This document shows, piece by piece, positions 55,827-64,000 of a stretch of 64,000 nucleotides of DNA (position 1 is its first letter; each line of letters starts with the position of its first letter). The DNA is taken from assembly GCF_900105005.1 (NCBI RefSeq), contig NZ_LT629748.1, positions 2,604,001-2,668,000 of the forward strand, given 5' to 3'. The notes under the pieces were generated by a model that saw only the letters and a program-made list of their open reading frames with translations, was not told where the DNA came from and ran no database searches. A program made the position numbers and the translations under genes. This stretch comes from Halopseudomonas litoralis. GTDB lineage: Bacteria; Pseudomonadota; Gammaproteobacteria; Pseudomonadales; Pseudomonadaceae.

Positions 55827-56975
55827 TTATCGGCGATTTGTCGGGGGAGTTACCTCGGCTTGCTCATCAGCAAGCTGGCGTACCGCGATGTAGCGCGCAC
55901 TGCGCCGGGTCTTATCCATGACCTGGCCGACCAGTTGTCCGCATGCTGCATCTATATCCTCTCCCCTGGGAGTGCGCACCGTGACGTTGTAGTCAGCGTT
56001 GTGCAGCATGTCCTGGAAGCGGCGGATGGCATTGTTGCTCGGCCGCTCGTACCCGGAATGGGGGAAGGGATTGAAGGGAATCAGGTTGATCTTGCAAGGT
56101 GTTTCACGCAGCAGATCGATCAATTGTCGGGCGTGTTCCGGCTGATCGTTCACATCCTTGAGCAGGGTGTACTCGATGGTCAGGAAACGCTTCTCGCCCA
56201 GCCCGGCAATGTACTTGTTGCAGGCTGCCAGCAATACCGACAGGGGGTATTTCTTGTTCAAGGGCACCAGTTGGTTACGCAATTCGTCGTTCGGTGCGTG
56301 CAGCGACAGGGCCAGCGCCACATCCGTGACCTGCCCCAGCTTCTCGATCATCGGTACGACGCCCGACGTGGACAGCGTCACCTTGCGCTTGGAAATGCCG
56401 TAGCCCAGATCGTCCATCATCAGCGTCATGGAGTCGACCACATTATCGAAGTTGAGCAAGGGTTCACCCATGCCCATCATCACCACGTTGGTGATGGCGC
56501 GGTCGACTCGGGCCGGCACGGTGCCGAAGGATTTGTTGGCAATCCACACCTGGCCGATAATCTCGGCGGCAGTCAGGTCACTGTTGAAACCCTGCTTGCC
56601 GGTGGAACAGAAACTGCAGTCCAGTGCACAACCGGCCTGGGACGATACGCACAGCGTACCGCGGCCATTCTGCGGGATGTAGACCGTCTCGACGCAGCTG
56701 CCAGATGCCACCCGCACTACCCACTTGCGTGTGCCATCTGTGGAAATATCTTCGCTGACCACTTCCGGGCCGCGAATCTCGGCACGCGCCTTGAGTTTAT
56801 CGCGCAATGCCTTGCTGACATTGGTCATGTCATCAAAATTGTCGACACCAAAGTGATGGATCCACTTCATGACCTGCCCGGCACGAAAGCGCTTCTCCCC
56901 GAGCTCTTCGAAAAAAGCTTCCAGTTTCGGCTGTGTCAGGCCCAGCAGGTTGATCTTGCCGGTGGTATCAGTCAT
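55827..56975 (-). CDS. rlmN: RlmN, 23S rRNA/tRNA m2A methyltransferase (radical SAM)
   Basis: RlmN methylates C2 of A2503 in 23S rRNA and of A37 in some tRNAs. The 382-aa product has the radical-SAM cluster motif [15 protein letters not shown], the upstream recognition text [24 protein letters not shown] and the catalytic C-terminal Cys in AACGQL. It begins the rlmN-pilF-rodZ-ispG-hisS-yfgM-bamB gene run. Confidence 0.97.
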   Translation of the reverse strand: MTDTTGKINLLGLTQPKLEAFFEELGEKRFRAGQVMKWIHHFGVDNFDDMTNVSKALRDKLKARAEIRGPEVVSEDISTDGTRKWVVRVASGSCVETVYIPQNGRGTLCVSSQAGCALDCSFCSTGKQGFNSDLTAAEIIGQVWIANKSFGTVPARVDRAITNVVMMGMGEPLLNFDNVVDSMTLMMDDLGYGISKRKVTLSTSGVVPMIEKLGQVTDVALALSLHAPNDELRNQLVPLNKKYPLSVLLAACNKYIAGLGEKRFLTIEYTLLKDVNDQPEHARQLIDLLRETPCKINLIPFNPFPHSGYERPSNNAIRRFQDMLHNADYNVTVRTPRGEDIDAACGQLVGQVMDKTRRSARYIAVRQLADEQAEVTPPTNRR

Positions 56976-57010
56976 TGCAATCCATCACTCAGTTGGTGTC
57001 TTGGCAGGGC

Positions 57011-57442
57011 TCAGCGAGTACGCTGGCACAGCTCGGTTTCGGCGAAGAAGTAGCCGATTTCACGGGCCGCGGAGGTAGCGGAATCGGAACCGTGAACGGC
57101 GTTGGCATCGATTGATTCAGCGAAGTCAGCGCGGATGGTACCGGCAGCCGCTTCTTTCGGGTTGGTAGCACCCATCAGATCACGGTTCTTCAGTACTGCG
57201 CCTTCGCCTTCCAGAACCTGTACGACAACCGGGCCGGAAATCATGAAGCTGACCAGATCCTTGAAGAAAGGACGCTCTTTGTGCTCAGCGTAGAAACCTT
57301 CGGCATCAGCCTGGGACAGTTGAACCATCTTGGCCGCAGCGATGCTCAGACCAGCCTGCTCGAAGCGGCTCAGGATCTGACCAACAACATTCTTGGCAAC
57401 GGCATCGGGCTTGATAATGGACAGGGTGCGTTCTACGGCCAT
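57011..57442 (-). CDS. ndk: Nucleoside diphosphate kinase
   Basis: Ndk transfers the gamma-phosphate between nucleoside di- and triphosphates. The 143-aa protein begins [23 protein letters not shown] and has the catalytic His in ANAVHGSDS (about residue 117) and the nucleotide-contact text [20 protein letters not shown] 57442 has GGAG about 6 nt upstream; an open frame continues back to 57799 but overlaps iscS and lacks support. Confidence 0.97.
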   Translation of the reverse strand: MAVERTLSIIKPDAVAKNVVGQILSRFEQAGLSIAAAKMVQLSQADAEGFYAEHKERPFFKDLVSFMISGPVVVQVLEGEGAVLKNRDLMGATNPKEAAAGTIRADFAESIDANAVHGSDSATSAAREIGYFFAETELCQRTR

Positions 57443-57497
57443 GAAACTCTCCAGACGAAATGAAAATTGACAGGTAACAGGAATTGTTAACCCGCAG

Positions 57498-57503
57498 ATT
57501 ATA
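57498..57503 (-). promoter_or_regulatory. Likely -10 box of the ndk promoter
   Basis: A perfect TATAAT on the minus strand lies 55 nt before the ndk start codon in the 115-nt gap after iscS. No strong -35 box stands at the right distance. Confidence 0.5.
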
Positions 57504-57557
57504 CGCAGGTTGACTGCAAATACGTAACAGGCGCGACAATCGAGTTGAAACGCCGTA

Positions 57558-58715
57558 TTACCCGGCTTTGCGCAGCTTGAGCACGGCGTTGCAGAGCACC
57601 TCAGACGTCTGCCGTATATCATCTTCAGTGGTGAAGCGGCCCAGCGACAGACGAATGGAACTGTGCGCCAGCTCATCCGGAAGGCCGATCGCGCGCAACA
57701 CGTAGGACGGCTCGACCGAAGCCGAAGTGCAGGCTGACCCGGTGGACAGCGCCAGATCACGCAATGCCAGCAATAACAACTCGCCATCCACGCCGACAAA
57801 GGCCAGGTTCAGGTTATGCGGTACCCGATGCTCCGTCGAACCGTTGACAAAAACCCCGTCCAGACCGGCCAGCCCTTCGAGCAACTGTGCATGCAGCGCT
57901 GCCATGCGCTGGTTTTCGGCCACCATCTCGGCGCCTGCCAGGGCGAATGCCGCACCCATACCGACCAACTGGTGCGGAGCCAGGGTGCCTGAGCGCATGC
58001 CGCGCTCGTGCCCGCCGCCATGGATCAGCGCCTCGATACGCACATCCGGCGAGCGTCGCACATAGAGCGCGCCCACGCCCTTGGGGCCATAGGTCTTGTG
58101 GGCGCTGAACGACATCAGGTCGACGGGCAGCTGTTTGACATCAATCGCCAGCTTGCCGGTGGACTGCGCTGCATCGACATGGAACAACACGCGCCGCTCC
58201 CGGGCCACCGCGCCCAGCGCAGCGATATCATTGATCACGCCGATTTCGTTATTGACCTGCATCAGCGACACCAGAATGGTGTCTTCACGCAGCGCCGCCT
58301 GCAGCTGCGGCACGGTGATCAGCCCATCGCTGCCCGGCTTCAGATAAGTGACCTCGAAGCCTTCACGTTCGAGCTGTCGACAGCTGTCGATCACTGCCTT
58401 GTGTTCGATCTGCGAGGTGATGATATGCCGACCACGTTCAGCGAAGGCGCGGGCGGCGCCCTTGATGGCCAGGTTGTCCGACTCGGTGGCACCAGAGGTC
58501 CAGACGATCTCGCGCGGGTCGGCACCCACCAGATCGGCAACCTGACGCCGCGCCAGCTCGATGGCTTCCTCGGCCTGCCAGCCATACAGGTGCGAGCGCG
58601 AGGCGGGGTTGGCAAAGTTGCCATCCATGGTCAGGCAGGCGCACATCTTCTCCGCCACACGCGGATCAACCGGCGTGGTGGCAGCGTAATCCAGATAAAT
58701 CGGCAATTTCATCAC
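57558..58715 (-). CDS. iscS: IscS-type cysteine desulfurase, short C-terminus
   Basis: A PLP enzyme that takes sulfur from cysteine for Fe-S clusters and tRNA thiolation. The 385-aa product begins [24 protein letters not shown], has the PLP lysine in [16 protein letters not shown] and the catalytic Cys loop [15 protein letters not shown] text near residue 328. It ends ...[10 protein letters not shown] and so lacks about 20 residues that close normal IscS proteins (the SPLW...WAHH tail that contacts IscU). It lies 8 nt from cysE; no iscR, iscU, iscA, hscBA or fdx genes adjoin it. Confidence 0.92.
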   Translation of the reverse strand: MMKLPIYLDYAATTPVDPRVAEKMCACLTMDGNFANPASRSHLYGWQAEEAIELARRQVADLVGADPREIVWTSGATESDNLAIKGAARAFAERGRHIITSQIEHKAVIDSCRQLEREGFEVTYLKPGSDGLITVPQLQAALREDTILVSLMQVNNEIGVINDIAALGAVARERRVLFHVDAAQSTGKLAIDVKQLPVDLMSFSAHKTYGPKGVGALYVRRSPDVRIEALIHGGGHERGMRSGTLAPHQLVGMGAAFALAGAEMVAENQRMAALHAQLLEGLAGLDGVFVNGSTEHRVPHNLNLAFVGVDGELLLLALRDLALSTGSACTSASVEPSYVLRAIGLPDELAHSSIRLSLGRFTTEDDIRQTSEVLCNAVLKLRKAG

Positions 58716-58723
58716 AACAACCC

Positions 58724-59536
58724 TCAGCGTGGCGCGGACGAGTCGGCGTCCGGAGCGGACGACTCGACATCCGCATCATCCATGAGCGACTCAAAATCCT
58801 CGGTATCCAGCTTTGGCAGATCGCGGGCGCAGTAATCACTGCCCAGCTCGTTCAGCGCCTGGCACATGCCCTCGATCCGGCCATCCACCGCATGCATGTG
58901 ATCTAGCATCAGACCGATAGCACGCGCAACCGGGTCGGGCATGTCGCGGGTCTCACCGTAGGCATCGAAACCGATTTTCTCGGCCATGGCCTGACGCTTG
59001 ATCTGCTGCTCATCAACCACCTCTTCCTTGACGATGATGCGGCCGGGAATACCCACTGCTGTCGCCCCCGCCGGGACCGCCTTGGTCACCACCGCGTTGG
59101 AGCCGATCTTGGCGCCCTTGCCCACAGTGAACGGCCCGAGAACCTTGGCGCCGGCCCCCACCACGACACCATCTTCCAGGGTCGGATGGCGCTTGCCCTT
59201 GTTCCAGCTGGTGCCGCCCAGAGTCACGCCCTGATACAGAGTCACATCGTCACCAATCTCGGCTGTTTCGCCGATCACCACGCCCATGCCATGATCGATG
59301 AAGAAACGCCGCCCGACCTTGGCGCCGGGGTGGAGTTCGATACCGGTCAGCCAGCGCCCGAGGTTGGACACCATACGTGCCAGCAGGCGGGCATCGCGCA
59401 CCCACAGGCAATGAGCAAGACGGTGGAACCAGATGGCGTGCAGGCCGGGATAGCAGAACAGCACTTCGAGCTTGTTACGGGCCGCGGGATCGCGATGGAA
59501 TACGCTGGCGATATCTTCCTTCATTCTGTCAAACAT
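58724..59536 (-). CDS. cysE: CysE, serine O-acetyltransferase
   Basis: CysE makes O-acetylserine from serine and acetyl-CoA, the precursor for cysteine. The 270-aa protein has the N-terminal helical domain ([42 protein letters not shown]) and a left-handed beta helix with hexapeptide repeats ([43 protein letters not shown]). It stands next to trmJ and iscS in the same direction, which links cysteine synthesis with sulfur mobilisation. Confidence 0.95.
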   Translation of the reverse strand: MFDRMKEDIASVFHRDPAARNKLEVLFCYPGLHAIWFHRLAHCLWVRDARLLARMVSNLGRWLTGIELHPGAKVGRRFFIDHGMGVVIGETAEIGDDVTLYQGVTLGGTSWNKGKRHPTLEDGVVVGAGAKVLGPFTVGKGAKIGSNAVVTKAVPAGATAVGIPGRIIVKEEVVDEQQIKRQAMAEKIGFDAYGETRDMPDPVARAIGLMLDHMHAVDGRIEGMCQALNELGSDYCARDLPKLDTEDFESLMDDADVESSAPDADSSAPR

Positions 59537-59538
59537 GC

Positions 59539-60324
59539 TTAACGTCTCCGCGCACCGGACGCCTGCACGCCGATGGTTTTCTGAGTTTCGGTCAAGATGC
59601 CGCGTAGAATGTTCATCTCGACGACATTGGGATGGATGCGCCCGAACAGGCGACGCAAACGAGGCATCAGCTTTCTCGGATGCTGGGGGTCAAGGAAGCC
59701 GATTTCAACCAGCACCTGTTGCAAATGAGCATAAAACTGCTCCATCTGCTCGGCGGTTGCGGGCACTTCGTTATCCAACGCAGTGGTTTCAACTTTCTGC
59801 ATCTTGGTCGGCTGCCCCTGGCGCTGCAGGCTCTGCATGCGCAGCTCATAGGCCAGCACCTGGACCGCAGTAGCCAGATTCAGTGAGCTGAAATCGGGGT
59901 TCGACGGGATATGCACGTGGAATTGGCAGCGCTGCAGCTCCTCGCTGGTCAAACCCGAGTCTTCACGACCGAACACCAGGGCCACCGGGCCGGCTGCGGT
60001 ACCTTCAAGTTGATCCAGCACCTTGTCGGCCGCTTCCCGCGGATCGACCACCGGCCAGGGAATACGGCGGTCACGGGCACTGGTACCCATTACCAACACA
60101 CAATCGGCCAGCGCCTCTTCCAGCGTGGCAACAACGTGCGCGTTGGCCAATACATCATCAGCACCAGAAGCACGGGAATTGGCCTCGGGATCAGGAAAGC
60201 GTTGCGGGTCGACCAGCACCAACTGGTTCAAGCCCATATTTTTCATGGCCCGCGCTGCGCCACCGATATTGCCGGGATGACTGGTATTGACCAGAACCAC
60301 GCGAATTTTGTCGAACACGGACAC
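59539..60324 (-). CDS. trmJ: TrmJ, tRNA ribose methyltransferase (SPOUT)
   Basis: TrmJ methylates the 2'-O of nucleotide 32 in tRNA anticodon loops. The 261-aa protein begins with the SPOUT start [26 protein letters not shown] and carries [23 protein letters not shown] and [16 protein letters not shown], then a C-terminal helical extension. It ends 2 nt from the cysE start and is divergent from suhB. Confidence 0.95.
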   Translation of the reverse strand: MSVFDKIRVVLVNTSHPGNIGGAARAMKNMGLNQLVLVDPQRFPDPEANSRASGADDVLANAHVVATLEEALADCVLVMGTSARDRRIPWPVVDPREAADKVLDQLEGTAAGPVALVFGREDSGLTSEELQRCQFHVHIPSNPDFSSLNLATAVQVLAYELRMQSLQRQGQPTKMQKVETTALDNEVPATAEQMEQFYAHLQQVLVEIGFLDPQHPRKLMPRLRRLFGRIHPNVVEMNILRGILTETQKTIGVQASGARRR

Positions 60325-60421
60325 TCCAGAGTTGCGCTACAGGCAGAAGAGCCCTGCATCTTACTAAAATCCACCCCCCACTGACTACGACGCTTTTTTT
60401 CATGTCGACAGACAAGTCTGC

Positions 60422-60427
60422 TATAAT
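60422..60427 (+). promoter_or_regulatory. -10 box of the suhB promoter
   Basis: A perfect TATAAT lies 38 nt before the suhB start codon. The -35 region at 60399-60404 (TTCATG) is a poor match. Confidence 0.55.
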
Positions 60428-60464
60428 TTCCGGCTTTTCGTACCTATATCAGAGATGCCCCCGT

Positions 60465-61280
60465 ATGCAGCCCATGTTGAACATCGCCCTGCGCGCTGCG
60501 CGCAGCGCCGGAGAATTGATCTATCGCTCCATGGAAAGGCTGGATGTCCTGACCGTCAGCGAGAAGGAAGCTAACGATTATGTCAGCGAAGTGGACCGGG
60601 CTGCGGAACAGGCCATCATCCAGCAACTCCGCAAAACCTACCCCAACCATGGCATTCATGCCGAAGAGTCCGGCTTCCAGCCGGGCCACGGTGATGGCGC
60701 TGATATCGTCTGGATCATCGATCCGCTGGACGGCACTACCAACTTCCTGCGCGGCGTCCCGCATTTTGCGGTAAGCGTCGCCTGCCGCATCAAGGGCCGT
60801 ATCGAACATGCCGTGGTTCTCGACCCGGTACGTCAGGAAGAATTCACCGCCAGCCGCGGCCGGGGCGCTGCACTGAACGGCAAGCGCCTGCGCGTGAGTG
60901 GCCGCAAGAGCCTGGACGGCGCACTGCTGGGCACCGGCTTCCCGTTCCGGGAAGACCAGGTCGAGTCACTGGACAACTATCTGGGCATGTTCCGCAGCCT
61001 GGTCGGCCAGACCGCCGGCATCCGCCGCTGCGGCGCTGCCAGTCTGGACCTGGCCTACGTGGCCGCCGGTCGCTATGACGCCTTCTGGGAATTCGGCCTG
61101 GCCGAGTGGGATATGGCTGCAGGCAGCCTGCTGATCCAGGAAGCCGGCGGCCTGCTGAGTGATTTCACCGGCGCCAACGACTTTCTCGAGAAGGGCCATG
61201 TGGTTGCCGGTAACCCGAAGTGCTTCAAAGCCGTGCTCACCGCAATCCAGCCGCACCTGACGCCAGCCATGAAGCGCTGA
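60465..61280 (+). CDS. suhB: SuhB, inositol-1-monophosphatase family protein
   Basis: SuhB is a Mg2+/Li+-sensitive phosphatase that in E. coli also joins the rRNA antitermination complex. The 271-aa product has the three metal-site motifs: HAEESGF (Glu), VWIIDPLDGTTNFLRGVPHFAVS (Asp-Pro-x-Asp-Gly-Thr) and FGLAEWDMAAGSLLIQEAGG. ATG 60465 gives the family start MQPMLNIALRAARSAGELI; the in-frame codon at 60402 lies upstream of the -10 box and cannot be used from that promoter. Confidence 0.95.
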   Translation: MQPMLNIALRAARSAGELIYRSMERLDVLTVSEKEANDYVSEVDRAAEQAIIQQLRKTYPNHGIHAEESGFQPGHGDGADIVWIIDPLDGTTNFLRGVPHFAVSVACRIKGRIEHAVVLDPVRQEEFTASRGRGAALNGKRLRVSGRKSLDGALLGTGFPFREDQVESLDNYLGMFRSLVGQTAGIRRCGAASLDLAYVAAGRYDAFWEFGLAEWDMAAGSLLIQEAGGLLSDFTGANDFLEKGHVVAGNPKCFKAVLTAIQPHLTPAMKR

Positions 61281-61296
61281 GGTCGTCCGGAACGGC

Positions 61297-61330
61297 AAAA
61301 AGGCCAGCCCCATGGGGCTGGCCTTTTTTG
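61297..61330 (+). terminator. Terminator of suhB
   Basis: A perfect palindromic stem, GGCCAGCCCC paired with GGGGCTGGCC, is followed by TTTTTT, 21 nt after the suhB stop. Confidence 0.93.
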
Positions 61331-61385
61331 TGTCCGGCGCGGATTGATTTCCGAGTTATCGCGCGGCGCCGGGATGCCCGCTCAC

Positions 61386-61420
61386 AAAAAACCCGACTAC
61401 TTTTCAGGAGTCGGGTTTTT
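61386..61420. terminator. Terminator of secDF (symmetrical)
   Basis: AAAAACCCGACT and AGTCGGGTTTTT form a hairpin with U runs possible on both strands. It lies 25 nt after the secF stop, and also backs up the suhB terminator. Confidence 0.9.
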
Positions 61421-61444
61421 ATTACGCTTTATAACTCACGCACC

Positions 61445-62356
61445 TCAGGGCCGCTCGTCCACCTCTTCCAGCTGCGTCGGAATCAAATCCTCACGGGTCA
61501 GCTTCAGACTGACAAGCAGACCATTGGAAACGTAGATGGAAGAGTAGGTGCCGACAACGATACCTATGATCAGCGCCAGCGCGAAACCACGAATATTCTC
61601 GCCGCCGAACCAGTACAACGCGCACAGCACCAACAAGGTACTGAAGGACGTTGCCAGAGTACGGGCCAGCGTCTGCGTAGTGGATACGTTGATCACGTGC
61701 TCGAGGTCCGAGTTGCGCATCAGCCGAAGGTTTTCACGCACCCGGTCGAATACCACGATGGTATCGTTCAACGAGTAGCCGATTACCGCGAGGACCGCCG
61801 CCAGAACGGTGAGATCGAACGGCAGGCCGAACAGCGAAAAGAAGCCCAGCACGAAGATCACGTCATGCAGCAGAGCAACAACCGCAGCGACGGCAAACTT
61901 CAGCTGAAAGCGCAGCCCCACATATACCAGGATGCCGGCCAGCGCCAAAAGCATGCCCAGACCACCCTGATCCCGCAGCTCTTCGCCAACCTGCGGACCG
62001 ATGAACTCGACTCGCTTGATGGACACTTCACTACCATCCTGCGCCTTTACCAGACGAGCAATCTCGTTACCCAGATCAGGATCGTCACTGGCCAGACGGA
62101 TGATCACGTCGGTGCTGGCGCCGAAATTCTGCACGATGGCATCTTCCCAGCCACCGTCATGCAGCATGCTGCGCACCGCACTCAGATCGGCCGGCTCGCT
62201 GTAGTTCAGCTCGACCAGCGCGCCGCCGGTGAAATCCAGCCCGAGATTCAGCTGTTTGATTGCCAGCGAGCCGATGGAACCAATCATGAGAATGGCGGCA
62301 AGAGCGTAGAACACCTTGCGCAGCCGCATGAAGTTGATGGTTTTAATATTGATCAT
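61445..62356 (-). CDS. secF: SecF, protein-export membrane protein
   Basis: SecF with SecD uses the proton gradient to help pull preproteins out of SecYEG. The 303-aa product has six transmembrane helices, an N-terminal LNLGLDFTGGALVEL motif, a small periplasmic domain and the RND-like text YSLNDTIVVFDRVRENLR. ATG 62356 has GAGGAG 8 nt upstream and follows secD by 10 nt. Confidence 0.96.
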   Translation of the reverse strand: MINIKTINFMRLRKVFYALAAILMIGSIGSLAIKQLNLGLDFTGGALVELNYSEPADLSAVRSMLHDGGWEDAIVQNFGASTDVIIRLASDDPDLGNEIARLVKAQDGSEVSIKRVEFIGPQVGEELRDQGGLGMLLALAGILVYVGLRFQLKFAVAAVVALLHDVIFVLGFFSLFGLPFDLTVLAAVLAVIGYSLNDTIVVFDRVRENLRLMRNSDLEHVINVSTTQTLARTLATSFSTLLVLCALYWFGGENIRGFALALIIGIVVGTYSSIYVSNGLLVSLKLTREDLIPTQLEEVDERP

Positions 62357-62366
62357 GATCTGCTCC

Positions 62367-64000
62367 TCACAGCCATAGCTTCCAGGACTTCTTGAGGTCG
62401 CGCCCACCGATGCTCAGGTTGACCAGTGCGCGGGTGACCATGATGGCGCTGAACATGGAGGTGACAATACCCAGCGACAGCGTCACCGCGAAGCCCTTGA
62501 TCGGCCCGGTACCCATGGCAAACAGGATCACGCCCACCAGCAGGGTGGTCAGGTTACCGTCGAGAATGGCTGAGAAAGCCTTGTCGAAGCCTTCGTGCAC
62601 GGCGCGCTGAACCGAGACGCCATTGGCAATTTCCTCACGGATACGCGAGAAGATCAGCACGTTGGCATCCACCGCCATACCCAGCGTCAACACAATACCG
62701 GCGATACCCGGCAGCGTCAGGGTCGCGCCCAGCAATGACATCAGGGCCAGCAGCAGAACCAGGTTAAAGCTCAGCGCGATGCTTGCCAGCACGCCGAAGC
62801 CGCGATAGACCACCACCATGAAGATAATCACCAGCAGGAATCCGATCTGCGTAGCAGTGACACCGCTGGCGATGTTTTCTGCCCCCAGGCTCGGCCCGAT
62901 GGTGCGCTCTTCGGCAAAGTACATGGGGGCCGCAAGGCCACCGGCACGCAGCAGCAGCGCCAGCTCGGACGCTTCGGCCGGCGAATTCAGACCGGTAATG
63001 CGGAATTGATTGCCCAGGGTGCTCTGAATGGTAGCCAGGCTGATGATCGACTTTTCTTCAACGAAGGTCGGGGTAGTGACTTCCTGCATCACACCGTCGA
63101 CTTCCTGCATGACAGTCCTGGGCACCTCACGCTGCTCGATGAACAGCACGGCCATGCCGCGACCCACGTTATTGCGCGTGGCCCGCGTCATCAGCTCGCC
63201 GCCATGACCATCCAGACGGATATTCACCTGCGGACTGCCGTTTTCATCAAAGTTGGACTGAGCGTCGGTTACCTGATCACCGGTGAGGATGATGCTGCGC
63301 TCCACATCCGCTGCCGGACGACCCATGCCATCACGAAACTCGAAAGATTCGACTGTCGCGCGCGCGGCATTCGGCTCGGCAGCCAGACGGAATTCCAGGT
63401 TGGCGGTCTTGCCCAGAATCCGTTTGGCTTCGGCAGTATCCTGCACACCCGGAAGCTCCACCACGATGCGGTTGGCACCCTGGCGCTGAACAAGCGGCTC
63501 GGCCACACCCAGCTCGTTGACCCGGTTGCGGACCGTAGTCAGGTTCTGGCTAACCGAGTACTCGCGAATCTCGCTCATCTTGGCATCAGTCAGCGCCAGA
63601 CGCAGCACGTCCATATTGTCTCGACGTACCGTATTGATCTGGAATTCGTTGTACTTGCTCGAGAGCAGACGCTGCGCCGAACTCAGCTCGGCCTCGTCAG
63701 TGAAGCCGAATTGCAGTACGTTGCCCTGCTTGGGCAGGCTGCGATAACGGATGCGCTCGTTACGGAACACCGTACGCAACTCGCTGTCGTAGACATTCAC
63801 CCGAGCCTCGATAGCCTTGTCCATATCCACTTCCAACAGGAAGTGCACACCGCCAGCCAGGTCGAGACCGAGCTTCATCGGGCCAGCGCCGATATTCAGC
63901 AACCAGTCGGGCGTGGTGGCTGCCAGGTTCTGGGCAACCACGAACTGGTTACCCAAGGCACGACGAACGATGTCCTGAGCCGGCAGCTGGTCTGCGTGGC
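62367..64000 (-). CDS. secD: SecD, protein-export membrane protein (N-terminus outside window)
   Basis: The larger SecDF subunit, whose big periplasmic P1 domain binds emerging preprotein. About 544 codons are present and the first part lies beyond base 64000; the frame runs to the edge as HADQLPAQDIVRRALGNQF. Visible features are LGLDLAGGVHFLLEVDMD, the P1 domain, and the C-terminal six-helix region with MAVDANVLIFSRIREEIANG and GPIKGFAVTLSLGIVTSMFSAI. The TTG at 63956 is inside the gene and is not a start. Confidence 0.96.
   Translation of the reverse strand, partial: HADQLPAQDIVRRALGNQFVVAQNLAATTPDWLLNIGAGPMKLGLDLAGGVHFLLEVDMDKAIEARVNVYDSELRTVFRNERIRYRSLPKQGNVLQFGFTDEAELSSAQRLLSSKYNEFQINTVRRDNMDVLRLALTDAKMSEIREYSVSQNLTTVRNRVNELGVAEPLVQRQGANRIVVELPGVQDTAEAKRILGKTANLEFRLAAEPNAARATVESFEFRDGMGRPAADVERSIILTGDQVTDAQSNFDENGSPQVNIRLDGHGGELMTRATRNNVGRGMAVLFIEQREVPRTVMQEVDGVMQEVTTPTFVEEKSIISLATIQSTLGNQFRITGLNSPAEASELALLLRAGGLAAPMYFAEERTIGPSLGAENIASGVTATQIGFLLVIIFMVVVYRGFGVLASIALSFNLVLLLALMSLLGATLTLPGIAGIVLTLGMAVDANVLIFSRIREEIANGVSVQRAVHEGFDKAFSAILDGNLTTLLVGVILFAMGTGPIKGFAVTLSLGIVTSMFSAIMVTRALVNLSIGGRDLKKSWKLWL

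Noticed and set aside
57443..57799. An N-terminal extension of ndk by 119 codons
   Set aside because: It runs back through the iscS 3' end and the ndk promoter; Ndk is complete from 57442.

Overview
The window reads as about 64 kb of chromosome from a gammaproteobacterium of the Pseudomonadaceae. The gene order from mraZ through rsmI, lpoA, sspAB, petABC, rpsI/rplM and zapE, and again from guaA/guaB through leuA, der, hisS, rodZ, pilF, ndk, cysE, suhB and secDF, follows the Pseudomonas layout, and the protein texts are Pseudomonas-like. A marine or halophilic lineage such as Halopseudomonas is possible but is only an inference. No tRNA or CRISPR array was seen; the single structural RNA gene is rnpB.

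Bases 1-6.1 kb hold the start of the division and cell-wall cluster on the minus strand (mraZ-rsmH-ftsL-ftsI-murE-murF), driven by a strong promoter overlaid with a row of 10-nt spaced MraZ boxes. At 6.2-11 kb lie rnpB, rsmI and, divergently, lpoA-yraN-diaA/gmhA-dolP-like. At 11-17 kb come sspB/sspA, the cytochrome bc1 operon (petA-petB-petC), rplM-rpsI and an aldo/keto reductase. At 17.4-19.9 kb are zapE, an alpha/beta hydrolase and zapG. A four-gene MCE-type lipid transport operon follows (STAS-permease, ATPase, MlaD-like, PqiC-like lipoprotein, 19.9-23.4 kb), then an AEC permease with a small overlapping gene, and a GH15 glycoside hydrolase paired with a short-chain dehydrogenase.

Bases 27.4-37.7 kb are an accessory scar downstream of guaA. 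It contains a tyrosine integrase, two different IS3-family elements each invaded by a second IS (IS256 family in the first, IS66 family in the second, both with clean target duplications), a 5'-truncated NAD(P)-binding gene, and two fragments of what looks like one large SEC-C-motif protein whose middle has been lost. The IS3 hosts lack matching target duplications, so the flanks appear to have been rearranged after insertion. This scar joins two chromosome segments that are well separated in Pseudomonas aeruginosa.

From 37.9 kb the window returns to core genes: guaB-guaA, xseA, a YbdG-like mechanosensitive channel, leuA with a possible leader peptide, a PadR regulator facing a nitronate monooxygenase and an NTF2-like gene, then a long minus-strand run (rlmN-pilF-rodZ-ispG-hisS-yfgM-bamB, with der behind a terminator), ndk, iscS-cysE-trmJ, divergent suhB, and secD-secF. 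The most unusual core observation is that iscS stands alone between cysE and ndk: iscR, iscU, iscA, hscBA, fdx and iscX, which occupy this place in Pseudomonas, are absent, and IscS lacks the C-terminal tail that normally docks IscU.
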